NCBI GenBank assembly: GCA_003240625.1
Contig: QFMX01000001.1
Coordinates: 248,001 to 312,000, forward strand
Origin: Sphingomonas taxi
GTDB lineage: Bacteria; Pseudomonadota; Alphaproteobacteria; Sphingomonadales; Sphingomonadaceae
Length of the DNA: 64,000 bases
Direction of reading: 5' to 3'
Of this stretch, positions 37,676 to 45,861 are shown in pieces. Within the stretch, counting starts at the first letter, position 1, and each line of letters begins with the position of its first letter. The notes beneath the pieces are model-generated. The model searched no databases. It saw only the letters and a program-made list of their open reading frames with translations, and was not told the DNA's origin. The position numbers were made by a program, and so were the translations under genes.

Positions 37676-37713
37676 CGGCTCCCCGCCCTCTTTGCCCAAG
37701 GACGGGGAGCCGC
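37676..37713 (-). terminator. Hairpin between acpP and fabF
   Basis: CGGCTCCCCG and CGGGGAGCCG form a perfect 10-bp stem with a 16-base loop; on the minus strand it is followed by TTTCGTTTTG. It should end part of the abundant acpP transcripts while some continue into fabF, as in other fab clusters. Confidence 0.8.
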
Positions 37714-37764
37714 TCAAATCACACCCATCAGGGCAGGTCCAAAGATTTGAACCCTAGACCCTGA

Positions 37765-38001
37765 TCAGGCCTTGTGCTCGTCGATGTAGGTGATCGCGTC
37801 CTTGACGGTCGCAATCTTCTCGGCGGCATCATCGGGGATCTCGACACCGAATTCTTCCTCGAACGCCATGACGAGTTCGACGATGTCGAGGCTGTCTGCG
37901 CCCAGGTCGTCGATGAAGCTCGCGTCCTCGGTCACCTTGTCGGCTTCGACGCCGAGATGCTCGACGACGATCTTCTTCACGCGGTCAGCGGTCTCGCTCA
38001 T
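37765..38001 (-). CDS. acpP: Acyl carrier protein
   Basis: A 78-residue acidic carrier of growing fatty acyl chains. The phosphopantetheine serine is Ser37 or so in [17 protein letters not shown]. The ATG at 38001 has GAGGGAACTACC upstream and fits the family start; a longer in-frame ATG at 38076 does not. Confidence 0.97.
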   Translation of the reverse strand: MSETADRVKKIVVEHLGVEADKVTEDASFIDDLGADSLDIVELVMAFEEEFGVEIPDDAAEKIATVKDAITYIDEHKA

Positions 38002-38078
38002 GGTAGTTCCCTCTTCAAATCTGGGGGTTTTCGGTATTTCCTGAACGCACCTAGAACGCGGCAGTTCAGCGCGCAAGT

Positions 38079-38816
38079 TCAGATCATCGCCATCCCGCCG
38101 TTCACGTGCACGGTTTGTCCCGTGACGTAGCCGGCTTCACGACTTGCCAGATACACGATCGCGGCGCCGATGTCTGCGCCTTCGCCGAGGCGGCCGGCGG
38201 GAATCTTCGCGGTGAGCGCGGTCTTCTGCGCCTCGGGCAGTGCGTCGGTCATCGGCGAGGTGATGAAGCCGGGCGCGACGCAGTTGACGGTGATGCCGCG
38301 GCTGGCGAGCTCCTGCGCCATCGATTTCGACATGCCGATCAGGCCGGCCTTCGATGCGGCGTAGTTGGCCTGGCCGGGATTGCCGGTGACGCCGACGATC
38401 GAGGTGACCGAGATCATCCGGCCGAAGCGTGCCTTCATCATCGGCTTGGCCGCGGCGCGCATGAGGCGGAACGCGGCTTCGAGATTGACGCGGATGACGC
38501 TGTCCCACTCGTCGTCCTTCATCCGCATCGCGAGGTTGTCGCGGGTGACGCCGGCATTGTTGACGAGGATATCTAGCTTGCCGAGTTTCTCGACCGCTTG
38601 GGGCACGAGCGCGTCGACTGCGGCTGCGTCGGAGAGGTTACAGGGGAGCGCGACGTGGTCGCCGCCGAGGCTGGCGCGGAAGGCTTCCAGCTTGTCGGCG
38701 TTGGAGCCGGATACGGCGAGGCGCGCGCCTTGGGCGGCTAGGGCCTTGGCGATCTCGGATCCAATCCCGCCGGATGCCCCGGTGACGAGGGCGGTCATGC
38801 CTGTGAGGTCGAACAT
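38079..38816 (-). CDS. fabG: 3-oxoacyl-ACP reductase
   Basis: NADPH-dependent reductase of fatty-acid elongation; 245 residues. It has the Rossmann motif [22 protein letters not shown] and the catalytic [10 protein letters not shown] with Tyr-x-x-x-Lys. The ATG at 38816 is chosen because GGAG lies six bases before it; the in-frame ATG at 38828 has no such signal. Just upstream sits the GxxExxY cassette that separates it from fabD. Confidence 0.96.
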   Translation of the reverse strand: MFDLTGMTALVTGASGGIGSEIAKALAAQGARLAVSGSNADKLEAFRASLGGDHVALPCNLSDAAAVDALVPQAVEKLGKLDILVNNAGVTRDNLAMRMKDDEWDSVIRVNLEAAFRLMRAAAKPMMKARFGRMISVTSIVGVTGNPGQANYAASKAGLIGMSKSMAQELASRGITVNCVAPGFITSPMTDALPEAQKTALTAKIPAGRLGEGADIGAAIVYLASREAGYVTGQTVHVNGGMAMI

Positions 38817-38827
38817 TTTGGTCTCCA

Positions 38828-39247
38828 TTAGATTTTGTTCACGCGGAGACGCGGAGCCGCGGAGGGGCGGTGGTCGTTTACGATCCGTCGCACTCCTTCT
38901 TTCAGCGTTGCGCCACCGAAGTTAATCAACAGCCCTACGGGCTGATGAGTTAGGCGTAGGTAGGTCAGGAGTTGCTTGCCGTGCGCGGCATTCAGTTGCT
39001 CTACCGATTTGATTTCAACGAGAAGACGTTCATCAACGAGGAGATCGATTCTGAATGCCGCTTCGAAGCGCATCCCCTCAAACTCGATGTCTACCGATCG
39101 CTGCCGTGCCACGTGGTAACCCAGACCGGCCAGCTTACCCGCCAGCACCATTTCGTAGACGCTTTCGAGAAGACCGGGACCTAAGTCGCGATGAATGCGG
39201 AGCGAGAGATCGAGCACATCGCCGCTGATCTGATCGATCTCTCTCAA
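38828..39247 (-). CDS. GxxExxY family protein
   Basis: A 139-residue member of the GxxExxY family. The naming motif is in GPGLLESVYEMVL near residue 26, and FRIDLLVDERLLVEIKSV carries the Asp...Glu-x-Lys pattern of PD-(D/E)XK nuclease folds. The start is TTG at 39247: the GGAG before it is part of the flanking inverted repeat. The last residues (SAAPRLRVNKI) are written by the other repeat arm and its flank. Function unproven. It sits between fabD and fabG but is unrelated to fatty acids, and looks inserted. Confidence 0.85.
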   Translation of the reverse strand: MREIDQISGDVLDLSLRIHRDLGPGLLESVYEMVLAGKLAGLGYHVARQRSVDIEFEGMRFEAAFRIDLLVDERLLVEIKSVEQLNAAHGKQLLTYLRLTHQPVGLLINFGGATLKEGVRRIVNDHRPSAAPRLRVNKI

Positions 39248-39278
39248 ATCTTCTCTCCGCGGCTCCGCGTCTCCGCGT
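38841..39278. mobile_element. 438-bp cassette with perfect 24-bp terminal inverted repeats
   Basis: The left end (38841-38864, starting ACGCGGAGACGCGGAGCC) and the right end (39255-39278) are exact reverse complements over 24 bases. They enclose almost exactly the GxxExxY gene. The right end lies two bases beyond the fabD stop codon; the left end lies 24 bases before the fabG start. No target-site duplication is obvious. The repeat has an inner GCGGAG-x-C periodicity. It carries no transposase, so movement would need outside help. Confidence 0.7.
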
Positions 39279-39280
39279 GA

Positions 39281-40240
39281 TCACATCTTCTTCACGAATT
39301 CCTCGATGTCGTCCATCGTGATGACGCTGGTCGTCTCGACGTCGGGGGTGATGCGCTTGACCATCGGGCTGAGCACCTTGCCGCCGAATTCGACGAAGTG
39401 GTCGACGCCCGCCGCGTGCATCGCCAACACCGATTCGCGCCAGCGGACCATGCCGGTGACCTGTTGCACCAGCAGATGACGGATCGCGCCCGGGTCGGCG
39501 ACGGCGACCGCATCGACGTTGGCGAAGACCGGGACCAAAGGCGCGCGGAGGTCGGCGTCGAGGAGCGCGGCTTCCATCGCTTCGGCGGCGGGTTGCATCA
39601 GGGGGCAGTGGAAGGGGGCAGAGACGGGCAACAATACCGCGCGCTTGGCGCCGAGGTCCTTGGCCAGCGTAATCGCTTTTTCGATGGCGAGGCGGTGGCC
39701 GGATATGACGACCTGCGACGGATCGTTGTCGTTGGCGACGGTGCAGATCAGTTCGGGGCCACCTTCCGCGAGGATCGCGTCGACCGCTGCGCCGGCGATG
39801 ACCTGCGCCTTTTCGAGGTCGGTGCCGAGCAGCGCGGCCATGGCGCCCTCGCCCACTGGTACAGCCGCCTGCATGGCGCGGCCACGCAGTTTCAACAACC
39901 GCGCGGTGGTGGAGAGGTCGAACGCACCGGCGGCGCACAAGGCGGTGTATTCGCCGAGGCTGTGGCCGGCGACGTAATCAGCCTTGTCGGCAAGGCGGAT
40001 ACCGCCTTCCTTCTCGGCGACGCGCAGGGTGGCGATCGCGTTCGCCATGATCGCGGGCTGCGCGTTTTCGGTCAGGAGCAGGTCGTCCGCCGGCCCCTCG
40101 CTCATCAGACGGAACAGATGCTGGCCGAGCGCCTCGTCGACTTCGGCGAAGACCTCGCGGGCGGTGGCACTGGCGTCGGCGAGCGCCTTACCCATGCCGA
40201 CAGACTGGCTCCCCTGGCCGGGGAAGATGAACGCGCGCAT
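39281..40240 (-). CDS. fabD: Malonyl CoA-ACP transacylase
   Basis: Loads malonyl groups onto ACP; 319 residues. The nucleophile is in VAGHSLGEYTALCAAG; FIFPGQGSQSVGMGK and PVSAPFHCPLM, with the catalytic histidine, are also present. AGAGGAGAGGTC precedes the ATG at 40240. First gene of the fab cluster on this strand. Confidence 0.96.
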   Translation of the reverse strand: MRAFIFPGQGSQSVGMGKALADASATAREVFAEVDEALGQHLFRLMSEGPADDLLLTENAQPAIMANAIATLRVAEKEGGIRLADKADYVAGHSLGEYTALCAAGAFDLSTTARLLKLRGRAMQAAVPVGEGAMAALLGTDLEKAQVIAGAAVDAILAEGGPELICTVANDNDPSQVVISGHRLAIEKAITLAKDLGAKRAVLLPVSAPFHCPLMQPAAEAMEAALLDADLRAPLVPVFANVDAVAVADPGAIRHLLVQQVTGMVRWRESVLAMHAAGVDHFVEFGGKVLSPMVKRITPDVETTSVITMDDIEEFVKKM

Positions 40241-40449
40241 GACCTCTCCTCTGTGTTCGGTCTTCGTTTGAGCGCGGGGCCTATAAAGGTGCGGGCTGAG
40301 TTGCAACTGCGCGAACCTGAACGAAGCCCGTGCGTTTGCGACAAATGGCGACCATTTCGCGCAGGCTGCGACATGCACCTGCGACAATCCGGTCCCAGAT
40401 TAGGGATGACGCCGCACAACGGCGCCGTGTTTCAAACGGGAGATTACCC

Positions 40450-40806
40450 ATGAAGAAGTTCATCCTCAGCGCACTGGCCGCTACCCTCGTCGCCAGCCCG
40501 CTGCTCGCCGCAGCCCCGGCCGAGGCACAGCAGCGCCGCGAAGTGACCACCGTGCGCCAGAACAACAACGGCCGCACCGTCGTCACCAAGAAGACCGTCG
40601 TCCGCCCGAACCAGTATCGCAACTGGCGCGCCGGCCAGCGCTTCGATCGCCGCTATGCGCAGAACTACCGGGTGATCACGACGTATCGCAACTATCGCCT
40701 TGCCGCCCCGCCGCGTGGGAGCCAGTGGGTCCGCTCGGGCAACGACGCGATCCTGATCAACGGCCGTGGCAACGTGGTCCAGGTTCGTGGCGGCGCGTTT
40801 CGGTAA
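40450..40806 (+). CDS. RcnB-like periplasmic protein
   Basis: A 118-residue secreted protein. Residues 1-26 are a signal peptide ending AEA. The C-terminal region, YRLAAPPRGSQWVRSGNDAILINGRGNVVQV, matches the RcnB family, whose founder modulates nickel/cobalt homeostasis in E. coli; most members have no proven role. An Arg/Asn-rich middle segment (NQYRNWRAGQRFDRRY) precedes it. No metal-efflux gene adjoins. Confidence 0.82.
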   Translation: MKKFILSALAATLVASPLLAAAPAEAQQRREVTTVRQNNNGRTVVTKKTVVRPNQYRNWRAGQRFDRRYAQNYRVITTYRNYRLAAPPRGSQWVRSGNDAILINGRGNVVQVRGGAFR

Positions 40807-40859
40807 ACCCAACGCCAACCTTGCCTTTGCCGGATAATCGGCTAAGGCCCATTGCAACC

Positions 40860-40887
40860 GGGGTGAGAGATTCGCGTCTCTCGCCCC
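40860..40887 (+). terminator. Rho-independent terminator upstream of rpsF
   Basis: GGGGTGAGAGA and TCTCTCGCCCC pair (one G-T/C mismatch) around TTCGCG and are followed by TGTTTGCATTCT. It should end the RcnB-like transcript; a role as leader structure for the ribosomal operon is possible but unsupported. Confidence 0.7.
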
Positions 40888-40981
40888 TGTTTGCATTCTA
40901 GACGCCGTTTTCTAAGACGACAGCCGGAGGGGTGCACGCATGGGGCGTGTATCAGCGATCGGCCAAGACGAAGGACAAGAC

Positions 40982-41416
40982 ATGGCTCTTTACGAGCACG
41001 TGTTCCTTGCGCGCCAGGATCTGGCACAAGCGCAGGTGGACGCACTGGCGGAAATCGCCACCAAGATCGTGAACGACAACGAAGGTCGGGTCGTAAAGAC
41101 CGAGAACTGGGGCCTGCGTTCGCTGGCGTACAAGATCGCCAAGAACCGCAAGGCGCACTATGTGATGCTCGAGATCGATGCCCCGGGCAGCGTGATCGCA
41201 GAGCTGGAGCGCCAGACCCAGATCAACGAAGACATCATTCGTTACATGACGGTCAAGGTCGACACCCTCGAAGAGGGCCCGACCGTGATGATGCGCAAGC
41301 AGGACCGTGACCGCGAGCGTCGTGGCGATCGTGAAGGTGGCCGCGAGGGCCGTCCCGATCGTGGCGATCGTCCGGACCGTGGTCCCCGTCGTGACCGCGA
41401 AGAGGGAGCTGAATAA
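40982..41416 (+). CDS. rpsF: 30S ribosomal protein S6
   Basis: A 144-residue bS6. The start [18 protein letters not shown] and [21 protein letters not shown] are typical. After residue 105 comes a low-complexity tail of alternating Arg, Asp, Glu and Gly that many bS6 proteins lack. An upstream in-frame ATG at 40940 would add 14 weak residues; GAAGGACAAG lies before the chosen ATG. First gene of rpsF-rpsR-rplI. Confidence 0.96.
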   Translation: MALYEHVFLARQDLAQAQVDALAEIATKIVNDNEGRVVKTENWGLRSLAYKIAKNRKAHYVMLEIDAPGSVIAELERQTQINEDIIRYMTVKVDTLEEGPTVMMRKQDRDRERRGDREGGREGRPDRGDRPDRGPRRDREEGAE

Positions 41417-41418
41417 TC

Positions 41419-41643
41419 ATGGCACGTCCATTCTTCCGCCGCCGCAAGAGCTGCCCGTTCTCCGCCAAAGACGCTCCCCGGATCGACTATAAGGACGTCC
41501 GGTTGCTGCAGGGCTTCGTGTCCGAGCGTGGCAAGATCGTCCCGTCGCGTATCACTTCGGTGGCCGCAAAGAAGCAGCGCGAACTGGCCCAGGCCATCAA
41601 GCGTGCGCGTCATCTGGGCTTGCTGCCCTACATCGTTAAGTAA
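41419..41643 (+). CDS. rpsR: 30S ribosomal protein S18
   Basis: A 74-residue bS18, which forms a heterodimer with bS6 on the 30S platform. [14 protein letters not shown] and the C-terminal [20 protein letters not shown] are diagnostic. It starts two bases after the rpsF stop codon. Confidence 0.97.
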   Translation: MARPFFRRRKSCPFSAKDAPRIDYKDVRLLQGFVSERGKIVPSRITSVAAKKQRELAQAIKRARHLGLLPYIVK

Positions 41644-41654
41644 GGAGCGCCCAC

Positions 41655-42251
41655 ATGGACGTCATTCTGCTTGAGCGCGTCGAAAAGCTTGGTGCTATCG
41701 GCGACGTGGTGAAGGTCAAGGACGGTTACGCGCGTAACTTCCTGCTTCCCAACAAGAAGGCGCTTCGTTCGAACGAAGCCAACCGCAAGGTGTTCGAGTC
41801 GAACCGTGCGAAGATCGAATCGGACAACGCATCGCGTCGCAGCGACGCCGAAGCCGAAGCGAAGACCTTCAACGACGCGACCGTGACCCTGATCCGTCAG
41901 GCGTCGAACACCGGCCAGCTCTACGGTTCGGTCGCGGTTCGCGATCTGGTCGATGCGCTGGTGGCCGACGGTCACAAGGTCGGCAAGTCGGCGATCGTGC
42001 TCGACAAGCCGATCAAGGCGATCGGTGTCTACACCGTGAAGGTTGCGTTGCATCCTGAAGTGTCGGTGGCCGTCAAGGTCAACGTCGCACGCTCGCCTGA
42101 AGAGGCCGAGATGCAGGCTTCGGGCGTCGACGTGATGTCGTCGATGTTCGAGCGCGACGAAGCCGGCTTCGTCGAGGATTACGATCCGAACGCAGAGCCC
42201 GGCGCGACCGCCGAAGCACCGCGCGACCAGGAGGAAGAGGCGCAGGGTTGA
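41655..42251 (+). CDS. rplI: 50S ribosomal protein L9
   Basis: A 198-residue bL9. The N-terminal RNA-binding domain has MDVILLERVEKLGAIGDVVKVKDGYARNFLLP, shown here only to name the family; a helix and C-terminal domain follow. A tail of about 30 acidic residues (EDYDPNAEPG..., ending EEEAQG) extends past the usual end near residue 150, as in other alphaproteobacteria. AGGAG lies before the ATG, 11 bases after rpsR. Confidence 0.97.
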   Translation: MDVILLERVEKLGAIGDVVKVKDGYARNFLLPNKKALRSNEANRKVFESNRAKIESDNASRRSDAEAEAKTFNDATVTLIRQASNTGQLYGSVAVRDLVDALVADGHKVGKSAIVLDKPIKAIGVYTVKVALHPEVSVAVKVNVARSPEEAEMQASGVDVMSSMFERDEAGFVEDYDPNAEPGATAEAPRDQEEEAQG

Positions 42252-42282
42252 TCCCTTCGCTTCCTTCTTGAGGCCGATACAG

Positions 42283-42320
42283 AAAGGCCCGCCCGGAGTG
42301 ATCCGGGCGGGCCTTTTCTT
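42283..42320 (+). terminator. Rho-independent terminator of rpsF-rpsR-rplI
   Basis: A perfect 14-bp stem, AAAGGCCCGCCCGG / CCGGGCGGGCCTTT, with a six-base loop followed by TCTTTTG. It is the strongest terminator in the window and ends the ribosomal protein operon. Confidence 0.95.
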
Positions 42321-42340
42321 TTGTTTCTTGAAGATGCCGT

Positions 42341-42418
42341 TTATGGGCAGGTTACGCAGGCGCCGATCATGGCGGCGAAGGGGATCAGGGCGCAGAGAAC
42401 GGGAACTAGGGTTTTCAT
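42341..42418 (-). CDS. Candidate 25-residue hydrophobic peptide
   Basis: A short frame on the opposite strand just beyond the ribosomal terminator. It starts MKTLVPVLCALIPFAAMIGA and ends CVTCP. This is Lys-initiated and hydrophobic, with a lipobox-like MIGAC and a final Cys-x-x-Cys. If processed as a lipoprotein, only five residues would remain. AGGTA lies directly before the ATG, a weak ribosome-binding site. It is too short for ordinary gene finders. Coding status is unproven; the signal-peptide-like composition is the main argument. Confidence 0.4.
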   Translation of the reverse strand: MKTLVPVLCALIPFAAMIGACVTCP

Positions 42419-42547
42419 TACCTGGCGACTCTTTGGGGGTGTTGCCGGGTTAATGCGCGGGGTCGGGAAAGGTTTCCGGGAGGTGAACGAATTTTGTACC
42501 GATCGGTTTTCCGCGCGGCCCCTTCGTTTCTTCCCCAACCTCCCTCG

Positions 42548-42644
42548 GTCACCCCGGACCTGTTCCGGGGTCCACGGTTCAGCAATCTCTCCGGCCGTTG
42601 AGTTCGCGAAACGGCCGATGCCGGAACGAGCCCGGCATGACGGA
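42548..42644. repeat. Two-armed palindromic element, family C (copy 3)
   Basis: Left side GTCACCCCGGACCTGTTCCG, right side GCCGATGCCGGAACGAGCCC then GGCATGACGG. The 42419-42750 gap holds this element, the following family G element and nothing else recognisable. Confidence 0.8.
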
Positions 42645-42670
42645 ATGGTGCACGATCCCCACCCGTAGTT

Positions 42671-42749
42671 GTTCCCCCGCGAAGGCGGGGGTCCAGGATA
42701 ATGGAACGCAGCACTGCTTGATCTTGGGCTCCCGCCTTCGCGAGAGAAC
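42671..42749. repeat. Two-armed palindromic element, family G (copy 2)
   Basis: Arms GTTCCCCCGCGAAGGCGGGG and GCTCCCGCCTTCGCGAGAGA with a core of about 35 bases. It ends directly at the rmuC stop codon. Confidence 0.75.
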
Positions 42750-42750
42750 A

Positions 42751-44202
42751 TTAAGTGATGGCGTCTTCCGGCTTCTCGATCAGCGCAGGCCCCTCGCCTA
42801 GCGCTAGCGCGTCGACCGACGACACATCCTCCAAGTCCCGCGCGCCGGTCTCGATGTTCAGATCGCGGAATTTCCGGCCGGTCACCATCAGGCGGCCGTT
42901 GAACGAGTTGGTGAAGCCGTTGAAGTTCTTCACCGCACTGTTCAGACCGACGCCGACTTTGCGCAGGTCGTCCGCAACCTTGGCGAGGCGATCGTGCATC
43001 TCCTTGCCGAGTTCGCCGATCTTGCGCGCCTCGTTGGCGAGCTTCTCCTGACGCCAGACCGCCGCAACCGTACGGGCGATCGCGATCAGGTTGGTCGGGG
43101 TCGCGAGCAGGACGCGCTTTTCGAAGGCGAAATCCCAGAGCGTAGGGTCGTGTTCGAGTGCGGCGGAAAGGAAATGCTCGCCGGGGACGAACATGATCAC
43201 ATAGTCGGGCGTGTCGGCGAACTGACTCCAATACGCCTTGTTGCCGAGGCCGTTGACGTGCGCGCGCATCGAGGCCGCGTGCGCCGCGAGGCCGATCAGC
43301 CGTTCGGCGTCGTCGACTGCGCCGAAGGCGTCCTGGTAGGCGTTAAGCGAGACCTTTGCGTCGATGACGAGAGCCCGACCGCCGGGGACACGGATGATAG
43401 CGTCGGGGCGGAGGCGGGCGCCGTCGTCACCTACTGCGACCGAGACTTCGGTCTGGAAGTCGGTGTGTTCGCTGAGGCCGCAAGTTTCGAGGACGTTCTT
43501 CAGCTGCTGCTCGCCCCAGCGACCGCGGGACTTAGGGGCGTTGCGGAGCGAATTGACGAGCTTGGCGGCTTCGGTGGAAACCTTTTCTTGGCCCAAGCGC
43601 ATCTGTTCGATCTGGCCCTTGAGGTCGCCGAACGCGTCGCGGCGCTCGGCCTCGACCTTGGCGACGCCCTCTTCATAGCGTTGCAGGCGGTCGCTGACGG
43701 GTTGCAGCATCGACTTGAGGTTCAGGCCGGCGGATTCCTCCGACTGGCGGAAGCGGGCGTCGGCGCGTTCGAGGAAGGTCTTCTGCGCGTCGCTGAGCAG
43801 CTTGTTGGCCACGTCGCCGAACTGCGCGGCCATGACGTCCTTCGCCTCGCGGAGTTCGAGCAGGCGGGCTTCGAACGCCTCGCCTTGTGCTTTGAGCGTG
43901 GCGATTTCGGTGCGGGCGGCGTCGCGGTCGGCGCGGATCGTTGCGAGGTCGAGGCGGAGACGATCGGTGTCGGTGGAGCGCTCGGCGTTCTGCGCGCGGA
44001 GGGTGGCGAGGTCTTGCATCGCGGCGTTGCGTTCGCGTTCGACTGCGTCGCGCGCGGTGCGGATGAGGTCTGCGTCGGCGACTTTGGTCTGCGCGACGGC
44101 GAGTTCGCTGGCGAGGGTGGCAGCCCGGCGGGAGGCCAGGAGCCAGCCGAGGAGGATGCCGGCCGCTAGCGCGAGGATGGCGATGATGGCGAACTCAGCC
44201 AT
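42751..44202 (-). CDS. rmuC: DNA recombination protein RmuC
   Basis: A 483-residue protein of the RmuC family, which limits recombination between inverted repeats. One N-terminal transmembrane helix (residues 4-23) is followed by about 180 residues of Ala/Glu/Arg-rich coiled coil, then the nuclease-like RmuC domain with RGRWGEQQLKNVLE, RLRPDAIIRVPGG, LVIDAKVSLNAY and PDYVIMFVPGEHFL. The function is of interest here because the chromosome is packed with inverted repeats, but no special link is shown. Confidence 0.93.
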   Translation of the reverse strand: MAEFAIIAILALAAGILLGWLLASRRAATLASELAVAQTKVADADLIRTARDAVERERNAAMQDLATLRAQNAERSTDTDRLRLDLATIRADRDAARTEIATLKAQGEAFEARLLELREAKDVMAAQFGDVANKLLSDAQKTFLERADARFRQSEESAGLNLKSMLQPVSDRLQRYEEGVAKVEAERRDAFGDLKGQIEQMRLGQEKVSTEAAKLVNSLRNAPKSRGRWGEQQLKNVLETCGLSEHTDFQTEVSVAVGDDGARLRPDAIIRVPGGRALVIDAKVSLNAYQDAFGAVDDAERLIGLAAHAASMRAHVNGLGNKAYWSQFADTPDYVIMFVPGEHFLSAALEHDPTLWDFAFEKRVLLATPTNLIAIARTVAAVWRQEKLANEARKIGELGKEMHDRLAKVADDLRKVGVGLNSAVKNFNGFTNSFNGRLMVTGRKFRDLNIETGARDLEDVSSVDALALGEGPALIEKPEDAIT

Positions 44203-44363
44203 TTTGCGCGGCCGAAACTGGAGTGAAGTGCAGGAAGTGCAGACGCTGGTGCAGCATTCCTTGGGGGAGAGATGGGCGCTTGGGCGAGCGGGTTTGGGAA
44301 GCTGATGAAGACGTCATGCGTGGAACATACGTCGAACGGTTGATGTAGGACAATCGGAATATT

Positions 44364-44441
44364 GTTCTCCTGCGAAGGCAGGAGCCCAGGGTTACGGGCG
44401 GGGGCGTTCGTGGTCCTGGGCCCCCGCCTTCGCGGGGGAAC
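44364..44441. repeat. Two-armed palindromic element, family G (copy 3)
   Basis: Arms GTTCTCCTGCGAAGGCAGGA and GGCCCCCGCCTTCGCGGGGG-like sequence around GCCCAGGGTTACGGG. The 44203-44640 gap upstream of rmuC holds this element, the family B element below and nothing else recognisable. Confidence 0.75.
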
Positions 44442-44486
44442 TGGGGTGGGGGCGAACTCCAGAGAGTCAGTACCCGCTAAAATATA

Positions 44487-44591
44487 CCACCCCGGCGGAG
44501 GCCGGGGCCCAATTGGAAAGGTCGCAGTGACGAGGGACTGCGCTCAGTTGGCGACGTCCCCCAATTGGGCCCCGGCCTTCGCCGGGGTGGT
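44487..44591. repeat. Two-armed palindromic element, family B (copy 3)
   Basis: Arms CACCCCGGCGGAGGCCGGGG and CCCCGGCCTTCGCCGGGGTG flank CCCAATTGG pairs and the conserved core GAAAGGTCGCAGTGACGAGG, in the opposite orientation to the copy at 55716. Confidence 0.85.
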
Positions 44592-44640
44592 GCCTAGCTA
44601 GGCGCGCGGGTGGCTGCACAATCGCATCACCCCCGCCCCT

Positions 44641-45165
44641 TCACCCCAGCTTGCGCTGCTTCGCCAGCTTCTTCAGCACCATGTCGCGCTTGAGGCGGCT
44701 AATGTGGTCGATGAACAGCACGCCGTCGAGGTGGTCGATCTCGTGCTGCATGCACGTCGACAGCAGTCCGTCGAAATCCTCCTCATACGCCGCACCGGTC
44801 TCGTCGAGCCACTTCACGCGGCAGCGCGCCGGACGTGCGACCTCGGCATATTGCTCGGGGATCGAGAGGCAGCCCTCGTTGTAAGTGGAGACTTCGTCGC
44901 TGACCGACAGGATCTCGGCGTTGATGTACGCCTTGGGATTCTTGATCGGCTTGTCTTCCTCGTCCTTCTCCTCCTGGAGATCGATGACGAGGACACGCTT
45001 CTGCACGCCGACCTGGGTCGCGGCGAGGCCGATGCCGTTGAAGTCGTACATCGTCTCGATCATGTCGGCGACGAGCGTGCGGATGGAGTCGTCGACCGTC
45101 TCCACCGGCTCGGCGACGAGGCGCAGGCGGGGATCGGGGACTTCGAGAACGGTCATGACGGTCAT
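44641..45165 (-). CDS. def: Peptide deformylase
   Basis: Removes the formyl group from new N termini; 174 residues. All three motifs are present: GIGLAATQVG, EGCLSIP and QHEIDHLDG, giving the Cys and two His metal ligands. A second ATG three codons in, at 45156, is an alternative start. It is adjacent to recR and near fmt, the enzyme that adds the formyl group to initiator tRNA. Confidence 0.96.
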   Translation of the reverse strand: MTVMTVLEVPDPRLRLVAEPVETVDDSIRTLVADMIETMYDFNGIGLAATQVGVQKRVLVIDLQEEKDEEDKPIKNPKAYINAEILSVSDEVSTYNEGCLSIPEQYAEVARPARCRVKWLDETGAAYEEDFDGLLSTCMQHEIDHLDGVLFIDHISRLKRDMVLKKLAKQRKLG

Positions 45166-45211
45166 AGCGCGTCCGCTAAGGTACGCGTGCCGGGTGCGTC
45201 AAGCACCTGGC

Positions 45212-45808
45212 TCAAGCCATTGGCCGCCTTGCCCTTAACGCCTGTGCCAAGGTGCCCTCGTCTAGGTAGTCGAGTTCGCCCCCTACCGGGAGGCCGTGCG
45301 CGAGTTGCGTGACGCGGACGGGGAAGCGTTCGATGCGCTCGGCGATGTAGTGCGCGGTGGTCTGGCCTTCGAGCGTGGCGTTCATCGCGAGGACGACTTC
45401 GTCGATGCCGCCGGCTTCGATGCGGCGGACGAGACTGTCGATGCTGAGGTCTTCGGGACGGATGCCTTCGAGCGCGGACAGGCGGCCGCCCAACACGTGG
45501 AAGCGACCGGGGAACAGCCTCGAGCGGTCGAGCGCCCATAAATCGGCGATTTCCTCGACCACGCACAGCGAGCGCTGGTCGCGGCGTGGATCGGCGCAGA
45601 TCGCGCAGGGGTTGGTGGTGTCGACGTTGCCGCAGGTGGTGCAGTTCTCCAGCCGCTCGTCGACCGCGGTCAGCGCCTCGCGCAACGGGCCCAGCGCCGC
45701 GTCGCGCTTCTTGAGCAGATGCAGCACGGCGCGACGGGCGGACCGGGGGCCGAGGCCGGGGAGCCGGGCCAGCGCCTGCGTCAGCGCCTCGATCTCGGGG
45801 GATGCCAT
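45212..45808 (-). CDS. recR: Recombination protein RecR
   Basis: A 198-residue partner of RecF/RecO in loading RecA at gaps. It has a helix-hairpin-helix ([18 protein letters not shown]), a four-cysteine zinc finger ([16 protein letters not shown]) and a Toprim domain ([13 protein letters not shown]...). It is divergent from fmt with a 53-base gap. Confidence 0.96.
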   Translation of the reverse strand: MASPEIEALTQALARLPGLGPRSARRAVLHLLKKRDAALGPLREALTAVDERLENCTTCGNVDTTNPCAICADPRRDQRSLCVVEEIADLWALDRSRLFPGRFHVLGGRLSALEGIRPEDLSIDSLVRRIEAGGIDEVVLAMNATLEGQTTAHYIAERIERFPVRVTQLAHGLPVGGELDYLDEGTLAQALRARRPMA

Positions 45809-45861
45809 ACCGGAACAGATAGGGGGTTGCGTCGCTCCCCGCCAGCGTGTTCGAGAGGGCC

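Noticed and set aside
38079..40240. GxxExxY gene as a genuine member of the fatty-acid operon
   Set aside because: It has no relation to fatty-acid enzymes, is bracketed by exact inverted repeats, and the fabD-fabG pairing is normal in other bacteria without it.
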